This document shows, piece by piece, positions 9,050 to 19,695 of a DNA stretch of 64,000 nucleotides. Source of the DNA: Chloroflexota bacterium. GTDB lineage: Bacteria > Chloroflexota > Dormibacteria > Dormibacterales > Dormibacteraceae. The translations under genes and the position numbers were made by a program. Positions within the stretch are counted from its first letter, which is position 1; each line of letters begins with the position of its first letter. Below the pieces are notes generated by a model. It did no database searches. It worked only from the letters and a program-made list of their open reading frames with translations, and was not told the origin of the DNA. The stretch lies in the NCBI GenBank assembly GCA_005883575.1, contig VBFH01000034.1, positions 1 to 64,000 of the forward strand, written 5' to 3'.

Positions 9050-12395
<3,346 letters not shown>

Positions 12396-12399
<4 letters not shown>

Positions 12400-14312
12400 T
12401 CGCGCGCTCGCTCCTGAGCCCGTTCGACCTGCACCTCTTCAACGAAGGCACGCACAGCCACCTCTTCGACAAGCTCGGCGCGCATGTTTCGCACGACCCG
12501 GAGGGAACCTACTTCGCGGTCTGGGCGCCCAACGCGGACACCGTGAGCGTCATCGGCGACTTCAACGGCTGGGACAAGAACGCGAACGGCCTGTACCCGC
12601 GCGAGCAATCCGGGATCTGGGAGGGCTTCATCCCCACGGTGGGCCACGGCGCGCACTACAAGTACTACGTCCACTCGAAGGTGACGCGCGCCGGCATGGA
12701 CAAGGCCGACCCCTTTGCCACCTTTTCGGAGGCGCCGCCGCGCCAGGCCTCGATCGTCTGGGACCTGTCCTATGACTGGGGCGACGACGGCTGGATGCAG
12801 AACCGGCGCCGGACCAGCGACCGCGCCGCGCCGTGTGCGGTGTACGAGGCGCATCTCGGCTCCTGGATGCGGGTGCCCGAGGAGGGAAACCGGTGGCTGT
12901 CCTACCGCGAGCTCGGCCCGCCGCTGGCGGACTACGTGAGCCGCATGGGCTTCACGCACATCGAGTTCATGCCTGTGATGGAGCACCCGCTGTACGAGTC
13001 CTGGGGCTACCAGGTCACGGGCTATTTCGCGCCGACAAGCCGGTACGGAACCCCGCAGGACTTCATGTTCCTGGTCGACTACCTGCACCAGAACGGGATC
13101 GGCGTGATCCTGGACTGGGTCCCGTCTCACTTCCCCGCCGATGAGTTCGGATTACAGAACTTCGACGGCACGCACCTCTTCGAGCATGCCGATCCGCGGC
13201 TCGGCGTCCATCCCGACTGGGGTAGCTCGATCTTCAACTACGGCCGCAACGAGGTGCGCGGCTTCCTGCTCAGCAGCGCGCTGTGCTGGCTCGACCGCTA
13301 CCACGCCGATGGCCTGCGCGTGGACGCGGTGGCCTCGATGCTCTACCTGGATTACTCACGCAAGCAGGGCGAATGGATCCCCAACAAGTTCGGTGGCAGG
13401 GAGAACCTGGAGGCAGTCGACTTCCTCCGCCGCTTCAACATCGAGGTCTACAAAGAGCAGCCCGACACCCAGACCATCGCCGAGGAGTCGACGGCGTGGC
13501 CGCTGGTCTCGCGACCCACCTACGTCGGCGGTCTCGGCTTCGGAATGAAGTGGGACATGGGTTGGATGCACGACACGCTCTACTACTTCGAACGGGAGCC
13601 GGTCCACCGCAAGTTCCATCACTCGAACCTCACCTTCCGCATGCTCTACGCGTTCGGCGAGAACTTCATGCTGCCGCTGTCGCACGACGAGGTCGTGCAC
13701 GGGAAAGGCTCGCTGATCGCGAAGATGCCTGGAGACGATTGGCAGAAGTTCGCCAACCTGCGCCTTCTCTACGGCTGGATGTACGCGCAGCCGGGCAAGA
13801 AGCTGCTCTTCATGGGCGGCGAGTTCGGCCAGTGGCGCGAGTGGGATGTCGAGTCGAGCCTCGACTGGCACCTGCTCGACCACCCAAACCACGGCGGCCT
13901 TCGTCTGTGGGTCGGCGACCTGAACCGGATCCTGCGCGAGGAGAAGGCGCTGCACGAGCTGGACTTCGACCCCGCCGGCTTCTCCTGGATCGACGTCACC
14001 GACGCCGACCACAGCGTCGTGAGCCTGATCCGCCGCAGCGGCACTCCCGAGGACGTCATCGTCGCCGTCTTCAACTTCACGCCCGTGCCGCGACACAACT
14101 ACCAGATCGGGATTCCTGCCGCCGGCCGCTGGCGCGAGCTGGTGAACAGCGACGCACCGCTCTACGGCGGGAGCGGGATGGGGAACATGGGCGGCGTGGA
14201 TGCGGTGCCGGTCGCCATGCACGGGCACATGCACAGCGTCACCCTGACCCTACCCCCGCTGGGCGCGCTGTTCTTGAAGCCCGACCGCGAGGCATCTTCC
14301 AACCCAGAGTAA
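12396..14312 (+). CDS. glgB: GlgB 1,4-alpha-glucan branching enzyme
   Basis: Introduces alpha-1,6 branches into the glucan made by GlgE; 638 residues. It begins directly with the CBM48 region (LFNEGTHSHLFDKLGAH, AVWAPNADTVSVIGDFNGW), lacking the extra N-terminal module of longer GlgB forms. The catalytic GH13_9 core shows EFMPVMEHP, GLRVDAVASMLYLDY (nucleophile), TIAEESTAWP (acid) and LPLSHDEVVHGKGS. The start is TTG at 12396, overlapping the preceding stop (TTGA). It is the last gene of the glgE operon, so the three enzymes form a complete trehalose-to-branched-glucan route. Confidence 0.97.
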
Positions 14313-14399
14313 GCGCGCGGCGAACTTGCGCCTCGACGATCTCCGGTCGGTTGTGAATGTCCCCGGCAGTGAAACGAAGCAGCAACTCGGCCCGTAAAG

Positions 14400-14462
14400 A
14401 GTGCGTCTGGATCCAAACGCACTTATGCAACAACTGAATTCGGTGCGTTTGCCCGCCAAACG
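14400..14462. other. Two adjacent palindromes in glgB / cyclase convergent gap
   Basis: The 157-base gap between the convergent ends holds two dyads. At 14400-14423, AGTGCGT and ACGCACT flank the palindrome TGGATCCA. At 14446-14462, CGTTTG and CAAACG surround a five-base loop. The words GTGCGT(C/T)TG and CAAACG(C/T) recur between them. No U-run follows, so they look more like paired binding sites or RNA-processing hairpins than intrinsic terminators. Confidence 0.45.
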
Positions 14463-14469
14463 TCTCGAA

Positions 14470-15123
14470 TCAGGCGAGGACGTAGGCCCGGACCGGGAAG
14501 CTTGCGCCTCCCACCCACGCGATAGGCACCGCGTGCAGCCGGCCACCGGACGCCGGCACCGCCGACAGGTTCGTCATGTGCTCGCAGATCGGAATCCCCG
14601 CGCCCAGCAGCGTGGTGTGGGCGGGCCGCGCGTCATCCGCAGTGTCATCGATGTTCAGGGAGTCGATGCCGACGAAAAACGCGCCCGCCCTCACGAGCAT
14701 CTCGCAAGCGTCGGCGGTCAGAAACGGGTTGTCCCCGAAATACGCCGGCGTGCCCCAGTGCTGCGAGAAGTCGGTCCTGACCAGCACCGCGCGATAGCGC
14801 AATTCGACCCCGGCCAGCGCTTCCGCGCCGATCGCGCGGTCCGCCCCCGTGCAGTCGATCACCACCGTCTCGACGTCGGCCAGGCGCTCGAGCGGGAGTG
14901 ACGCAAGGTCGGCGCCGCCGCGGTAGCGATGTATGGGCGCGTCCACGTAGGTGCCCGTGTTGCCGCACAGGTGCAGGGACGCGATGAAGAACTCGGCCTT
15001 GCCCTCGTAGCGCTCCCTGGAATCGTCGTAGTCGAAGACCACGTCGACCTGCGGTTCGGGCAGACCGGGATAGGTCTTCATCCCGGCCACCACCGGATGA
15101 CTCACCTCGATCAGCCGCGCCAC
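14470..15123 (-). CDS. Cyclase-family (kynurenine formamidase-like) hydrolase
   Basis: Putative metal-dependent amidohydrolase of 217 residues in the cyclase family (PF04199-type). Typical phrases are IEVSHPVVAGMKTYPG at the start, the central CGNTGTYVDAPIHRY and VGIDSLNID. In KynB-type enzymes the central motif is H-x-G-T-H-x-D-x-P-x-H; here the first two metal-binding His positions are Asn and Tyr while Asp and the last His remain. The metal site therefore differs, and I would not call it kynurenine formamidase. The start is GTG at 15123; longer forms would run into the pspA promoter region. It is divergent from the PspA cassette. Confidence 0.82.
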   Translation of the reverse strand: MARLIEVSHPVVAGMKTYPGLPEPQVDVVFDYDDSRERYEGKAEFFIASLHLCGNTGTYVDAPIHRYRGGADLASLPLERLADVETVVIDCTGADRAIGAEALAGVELRYRAVLVRTDFSQHWGTPAYFGDNPFLTADACEMLVRAGAFFVGIDSLNIDDTADDARPAHTTLLGAGIPICEHMTNLSAVPASGGRLHAVPIAWVGGASFPVRAYVLA

Positions 15124-15138
15124 GGACTGATTCTCGAT

Positions 15139-15172
15139 GGTCTCAGTGTGCGGTGAGACCGAAATTGAGACC
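15139..15172 (+). promoter_or_regulatory. Triple GGTCTCA/TGAGACC element before pspA cassette
   Basis: GGTCTCA (15139-15145) and TGAGACC (15154-15160) form a perfect seven-base inverted repeat with an eight-base spacer. A third TGAGACC follows at 15166-15172. The cluster lies in the divergent gap between the cyclase-family gene and the PspA cassette, 76 bases before the first pspA start, as expected for a multi-site operator. The binding protein is unknown. Confidence 0.5.
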
Positions 15173-15247
15173 TTTTCGGGACTGCTTCTGAAACGGGCTT
15201 CGGCCGAACCTCTGGCCACCGGCCGGATTTTTCGACAGGAGGCGGAC

Positions 15248-15970
15248 ATGAGTCTATGGAGGCGTCTGAGGCTGCTGCTCAACACGGAGTTGAGCAGCGC
15301 CCTCGACAGGGCTGAGGACCCGCGCCAGGTCCTCGACTACGCGTACAACCAGCAGCAGGAGCTGCTCGTCACTCTGCGGCGAGGCCTGGTCGACGTCGCC
15401 ACCGCGAAGGAGCAGCTCGTGCAGCAGGCGCGCCGGCTCGAAACCCGCATCCCGCAGCTCGACGACCAGGCCCGGCGTGCGGTCAGCGCGGGCCGCGACG
15501 ACCTCGCACGCGTCGCCATCGAACGGAAGTGGCTGGCGCTGAACGAGGTCGAGGGCTTGAACAAGCAGATCGAAGAGGTCGAGACCGAGAAGCAGCGCCT
15601 GGCCACGCAGGAGAGGACCCTGCAGATCCGCGTGGAGCAGTTCCGGACGCATCGCGAAGTCGTCTCGGCACGCTACAGCGCGGCCGAGGCCGAGGTCCGG
15701 CTGAAGGAGTCGCTCGCCGGCGTCTCCGGCGAGCTGGCTGAGCTCGGCATGGCCGTCGGCCGCGCCGAGGAGAAGGCGGAGAGGCTGCAGGCCCGGGCGA
15801 AGGCGATCGATTCGCTTGTCGACCTCGGCTCCTTCCCGTCGATGGGCGGCGGCGACTTCGTGGAGGCCGAGCTCCTCAGGATCACGGTCACCAAGGACAT
15901 CGACGACGAGCTGGCGAAGATCAAATCCGAGGTCGGCGCCGCGACCTCGCCCAAGGAGAGGAAAGCATGA
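15248..15970 (+). CDS. pspA: PspA/IM30-family coiled-coil protein 1
   Basis: ESCRT-III-related membrane-remodelling protein that coats and protects the inner membrane under stress; 240 residues. It begins MSLWRRLRLLLNTELSSALD, an amphipathic helix followed by the family phrase AEDPRQVLDYAYNQQ. It is then almost entirely heptad-rich helix to about residue 190, including VSARYSAAEAEVRLKESL. The start is ATG at 15248 with AGGAGG eight bases upstream. It is the first gene of a four-gene cassette, and its stop overlaps the next start (ATGA). There is no PspB, PspC or PspF homologue nearby, so control probably differs from the enteric Psp system. Confidence 0.93.
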   Translation: MSLWRRLRLLLNTELSSALDRAEDPRQVLDYAYNQQQELLVTLRRGLVDVATAKEQLVQQARRLETRIPQLDDQARRAVSAGRDDLARVAIERKWLALNEVEGLNKQIEEVETEKQRLATQERTLQIRVEQFRTHREVVSARYSAAEAEVRLKESLAGVSGELAELGMAVGRAEEKAERLQARAKAIDSLVDLGSFPSMGGGDFVEAELLRITVTKDIDDELAKIKSEVGAATSPKERKA

Positions 15971-16746
15971 GCACGACCCGTTGGAATCCGGCCCATCACC
16001 TCGTCTCGCCAGACGGCAAGTGGTACTGGGACGGCGTGGCGCAGGAGTGGAAGGCGGTGCCGACGCCGGCCGCACCGGCGAAGGCCGCTCCCACGACGAG
16101 CCCCGCGGCGGCCGCGGCGAGCCGCGGCCTCCGCTCCTTCACGGGCACGATCCGGTCCGACGACCTCAGCTACGGCCAGACGGTCCTGGTCTGGGCGCGC
16201 TGGATCCTGATCGGCACCGGTCTCCTGCTTTCGTTCTGGAGTCCCAAAGACCTGCTCACGCTGCAGGTGCAGCTTGCCGCGATAATCGCGCTCGCCTTCG
16301 GCAACTTCTACCTCCACGTGCAGCTGCTGCGCGGCCACCCCGCTCTCGACAACGTCGTGTACGGCGCCAGTCTTGCCGACATCTGCGTCGTGACGGCGCT
16401 CGTCCTGGTCCAGAGCGGTTATCCCTCGCCGGTGTTCATCTTCTACTTCGCCGCCATCGTCGGCATCTCGGTGGCATTTCCGACCCAGATGACTGCCGGC
16501 TACACGTTACTGGCGATCGGCGTCTACGGAATCATCTGCCTGGCGACCGCCACCGGAGACGAGTACCCCGCCGTGTTCACGCGGCTGCTGACCATCGCGG
16601 CGGTCGCGGTGTGCGGCAACCTCTTTGCCCGTCACGAAGCGCAGCGGCGCGCGGACGCGATTCGTATACATGGCGAGCTCCTGGACGAGATCGAGCACCA
16701 GCCTTCGAGTCAGTCCCAAACACAGCCGGCGACGCCGGCCTTATAG
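15967..16746 (+). CDS. Integral membrane protein A of the PspA cassette (sensor-like, no kinase)
   Basis: A 259-residue protein. Residues 1-35 contain tryptophan-rich WNPAHHLVSPDGKWYWDG, resembling the DUF2510-type W-x-D motif. A Pro/Ala-rich linker follows, then about six membrane helices from residue 70 to 225, then a short charged tail. The membrane part, opening with LSYGQTVLVWARWILIGTG, resembles N-terminal sensor regions of histidine kinases, but no HisKA or ATPase domain follows. It overlaps pspA-1 by four bases and is paralogous to the next gene. A role as membrane anchor or sensor for PspA is inference from context. Confidence 0.85.
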   Translation: MSTTRWNPAHHLVSPDGKWYWDGVAQEWKAVPTPAAPAKAAPTTSPAAAAASRGLRSFTGTIRSDDLSYGQTVLVWARWILIGTGLLLSFWSPKDLLTLQVQLAAIIALAFGNFYLHVQLLRGHPALDNVVYGASLADICVVTALVLVQSGYPSPVFIFYFAAIVGISVAFPTQMTAGYTLLAIGVYGIICLATATGDEYPAVFTRLLTIAAVAVCGNLFARHEAQRRADAIRIHGELLDEIEHQPSSQSQTQPATPAL

Positions 16747-16757
16747 GAGGTAGTTCA

Positions 16758-17381
16758 ATGCCTGCAGCACGCGAAGTCCGAACCGCCGCCCAGGCCAACC
16801 AGGAAGACGTCTTCTACGGGCAGACGGTGATCATGTGGGCGCGTTGGAGCGTCATCGTGACCGGCATCGTGCTCGTCCTGTGGACGTCCACCAACGTGAG
16901 CCTTCTGACGCAGACCATGCCGTTCTTCCTGGTCCTCATGGCGGTCAACTTCTTCCTCCACGGCCGCTACGTCATGGGAAGTCCCCTGAACCGTGTGGTC
17001 GTCATCGTCGCGAGCGTTATCGACCTCGTTTTGATCACGGCCATCGTGGTTTTGTGGCCTGGTTCGCACGGACTTCACAACCAGTTCTACGTCCTGTACT
17101 TTCCGGTGGTCTTCGCGTTCGCCCTTGTCTTCACACGCCGCATCGAGGCGGCGTATACGGTGCTCGCGATCCTCCTGTACCTGGGCGCGTGCCTCTTCAC
17201 GGGCACGGTTCCCTTCGACCTCGGCAGCGACGACAAGGTGCTCGTGATGCGCGTGATCGTGATCGCCGCCATGGGCTTCCTCGGCAACTACTACTTCCGG
17301 ATACAGCGCGACCGGCTTGTGCAGGCCTCACGTGGCGACCGCTCGACGCTCTCAGAGATCCGCGGCGGCCTCGCGCACTGA
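16758..17381 (+). CDS. Integral membrane protein B of the PspA cassette
   Basis: A 207-residue paralogue of the preceding gene. It shares the entry motif YGQTVIMWARWSVIVTG and six predicted helices ending in GFLGNYYFRIQRDRL, but lacks the Trp-rich N-terminal domain. The start is ATG at 16758 with TAGGAGG eight bases upstream, 11 bases after gene A. The short cytoplasmic tail has no enzymatic domain. Two similar membrane proteins between two PspA homologues suggest duplication of a PspA-membrane pair followed by inversion of gene order, or paired partners; this cannot be settled from sequence. Confidence 0.83.
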   Translation: MPAAREVRTAAQANQEDVFYGQTVIMWARWSVIVTGIVLVLWTSTNVSLLTQTMPFFLVLMAVNFFLHGRYVMGSPLNRVVVIVASVIDLVLITAIVVLWPGSHGLHNQFYVLYFPVVFAFALVFTRRIEAAYTVLAILLYLGACLFTGTVPFDLGSDDKVLVMRVIVIAAMGFLGNYYFRIQRDRLVQASRGDRSTLSEIRGGLAH

Positions 17382-17405
17382 AAGTCAAATCAATGGGGGT
17401 ATGAG

Positions 17406-18107
17406 ATGGGCGTCCTGGAACGGCTCAGCCAGCTGCTGAAATCGAGCGCGTCTGTCGCGCTCGCTCCCGCACCCGACCCACGGGTGACCCATCTCACCTC
17501 CCACCAGAAGCAGCGTGCCCTGTTGAACCAGGTGGCGGCCGCGGGCCGAGAGGTCACGGCCGCGAAGGAGCGCCTCCACGCAGCCGCCGAGGCGGTGCGA
17601 GCCAAGCTGCCCGCCATGGAAGAGCAGGCACGCCAGGACCTGAAGGCGGGCCGAGAATCGATGGCGAGGCTTGCCCTGCAGCGCCGCCAGGTCGTGATCA
17701 GCGAGCTGCAGACTCTCGAGCGCCAGCTGGCCGAGGTGGAAAAGGAGGAGGCGGCGCTGTCGATGATCGAGCAGCGCCTGTCAGGTCAGATCGAGGCGTT
17801 CGCCGCCCGACAGGAAGTGATCAAGGCGCGCTTCAGCGCCGCCGAGGCGCAAGTTCGAATCAACGAGGCGATGACCGGGGTCGCCAACGACTTCGCCGAC
17901 CTGACCGCCACGCTTCACCGTGCGGAGCAGACCACCGAACAGATGCAGGCCCGCGCCACGGCGATCGATCGCCTGGTCCAGGAAGGCGATCTGGAGGCGA
18001 TCAGCTTCGCTTCCGGCTCCGACGCGATCGACGCCCGCTATCAGTCGCTGGGTGTTGACGCGGACGTGGAGCAGCAGCTGGACGCGCTTCGCAAGCTCGA
18101 CCGGTAG
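17406..18107 (+). CDS. PspA/IM30-family coiled-coil protein 2
   Basis: A 233-residue helical protein related to the first PspA homologue. Shared phrases include AKERL, ARLALQRRQ and IKARFSAAEAQVRINEAMTGV, matching VSARYSAAEAEVRLKESLAGV of copy 1. The N-terminal membrane-binding helix is weaker (MGVLERLSQLLKSSASVALA) and is followed by a Pro-rich stretch instead of the conserved AEDPRQVL segment, so membrane binding may differ. The start is ATG at 17406, preceded by GGGGGTATGAG. It is last in the cassette and ends six bases from a convergent membrane-HTH gene. Confidence 0.88.
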   Translation: MGVLERLSQLLKSSASVALAPAPDPRVTHLTSHQKQRALLNQVAAAGREVTAAKERLHAAAEAVRAKLPAMEEQARQDLKAGRESMARLALQRRQVVISELQTLERQLAEVEKEEAALSMIEQRLSGQIEAFAARQEVIKARFSAAEAQVRINEAMTGVANDFADLTATLHRAEQTTEQMQARATAIDRLVQEGDLEAISFASGSDAIDARYQSLGVDADVEQQLDALRKLDR

Positions 18108-18113
18108 CTGGCG

Positions 18114-19574
18114 CTACTCCTTCACCGGGACTCGGTTGGCGACGCTGAGCTGATCGATCCGATTGCCGACCAGCTCGTAGCCGTGGTGCAGCCGGCGGTA
18201 GTACGTCGGCCGGCTCATATGCAGTCGTTCCATGATCACCTCGTGGCTTCCGACGCGCCTCACGTAGTAGTCGAGAAGGAGGTGCCCGGCCTCCGCGTCT
18301 CGGGGCGCGGGTGATGCCGCAAGCTCGCTGATCACGTCGACCAGCAGGGCGCGCAGCTCGGCCGCGGCGGAGCCGCCTCGGGACACGCTCGGAAGCCGAG
18401 CAAGCGGACTTCTGCCGAGCGCCTCCGGCGTCCCCAGGTCGTCTAACGCCGACCTGATCAGCTGCTCGCGCGCGGTGCTGTCGGGATCGAGCGTCCATCG
18501 CTCCGGCATGGACTCCTCGGCGAGCGTGAGGTAGGGCTCGATGATCGCGGCCGGCAGGCCGGCCCTCAGCAAGCGCCCCATCAGCCAGCTGAGCATCGTG
18601 CAGGCGATGATCGCGCCAGCCCAGAGGGACGCTCCCCAGGAGGTCCCGGCCGGGAGCAGCGAGATCTCGGCCATGTAGGCGAATGCATAGGCGCCGCCGA
18701 TGACCGCGCACAGCGACGCGGAGGGCCGGCCGGGGCGCCGGGCGGTGAAAGCAACCCACGCGTCCGCAGCCACGCCCGCGACGATCGGCACCGGCAGCAG
18801 GGCGAAGTGGCCCTTGGTGATGCAGACGAGGATTCCGTTGATGGTGAAGACGAAGATCAGCGATCCCGGCCGCAGCTTGAACGCGCTGTTCAGGAGCAAT
18901 CCCGTGCCGGCCAGGATGGCCGTCTGTGCGAGCAGGGCCGCCATGCCCATGTTCTCACCGATCCACTTGACCGCCGCCCCCTCGAACTCGTAGTCGCGCG
19001 CCGGCCAGGGATCGATGAGGGGATGTCCGAACTGGGTCGCGAACGTGAGCACCGAGAGGAGCAGCGCCGCCGACGTCAGCGTCACGGGGCTGGCGACCGC
19101 CTCCCCGCGCCTCGCCGCCGCACGCAGGGGGCCGCTGACCATGATCGCCGCTGCGGCGATCTCGACCAGGTGCGGCGGTGTGAAGAGGCTGTCCAGGCCC
19201 ACACCACCCACCCCGAACGCCGGCGACCAGAAGGCATCGTCGACGATCCACGCCGCACCGAAGATGAGCGCGGCTGCGAAAGTACCCGTCTGCCCATCCG
19301 GCAGAGAGCGATTCCATGCCCGGCCCCGGCGCAGCCCGAGGGCGAAACCGGCGAAGAGGTAGAGCGTGAGCAGCGACCACGCGGCCGTGACCGTGGTGAA
19401 GCCGGCCTTTTCCGGCCCGGCCAGGATCGTGCCCGCGGTGTGCACGTAGGCGTAGGCGGTGATGTATCCGCCGAGCACGAACCATGTGGCCAGGACGACC
19501 ACGACCGCGTCGACGGCACGAGGTTCTTCAACAAACCGACGCATGACCTTCACGCCCGAGCCCGGGCCAACCAT
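18114..19574 (-). CDS. Polytopic membrane protein with C-terminal helix-turn-helix
   Basis: A 486-residue protein. Residues about 20-345 carry roughly eight to nine hydrophobic helices. A soluble tail of about 130 residues ends in LLLDYYVRRVGSHEVIMERL, then HMSRPTYYRRLHHGYELV, a helix-turn-helix pattern in which S-R-P-T-Y-Y-R-R-L looks like a recognition helix. This could be a membrane-tethered transcription factor of the one-component type, but no characterised family comes to mind. The ATG at 19574 is used; ATG at 19544 is also possible. It is convergent with the PspA cassette and separated from it by six bases, so a functional link is possible but unproved. Confidence 0.82.
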   Translation of the reverse strand: MVGPGSGVKVMRRFVEEPRAVDAVVVVLATWFVLGGYITAYAYVHTAGTILAGPEKAGFTTVTAAWSLLTLYLFAGFALGLRRGRAWNRSLPDGQTGTFAAALIFGAAWIVDDAFWSPAFGVGGVGLDSLFTPPHLVEIAAAAIMVSGPLRAAARRGEAVASPVTLTSAALLLSVLTFATQFGHPLIDPWPARDYEFEGAAVKWIGENMGMAALLAQTAILAGTGLLLNSAFKLRPGSLIFVFTINGILVCITKGHFALLPVPIVAGVAADAWVAFTARRPGRPSASLCAVIGGAYAFAYMAEISLLPAGTSWGASLWAGAIIACTMLSWLMGRLLRAGLPAAIIEPYLTLAEESMPERWTLDPDSTAREQLIRSALDDLGTPEALGRSPLARLPSVSRGGSAAAELRALLVDVISELAASPAPRDAEAGHLLLDYYVRRVGSHEVIMERLHMSRPTYYRRLHHGYELVGNRIDQLSVANRVPVKE

Positions 19575-19695
19575 ACCCCTAAACCACGCGAACGCCGTGA
19601 GTGCACGGACCCGTTTGCGATAGGTATTTCGGCTCCTCGGCTCAGCCGACGGTGATGTCGGTCAAAGCAGAAATCCCGCCTGCGGCAACTAGTAC

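Noticed and set aside
15137-15247. Upstream extension of the first PspA protein
   Set aside because: Residues before MSLWRR do not resemble PspA and cover the repeat-rich promoter; ATG 15248 has a good ribosome-binding site.
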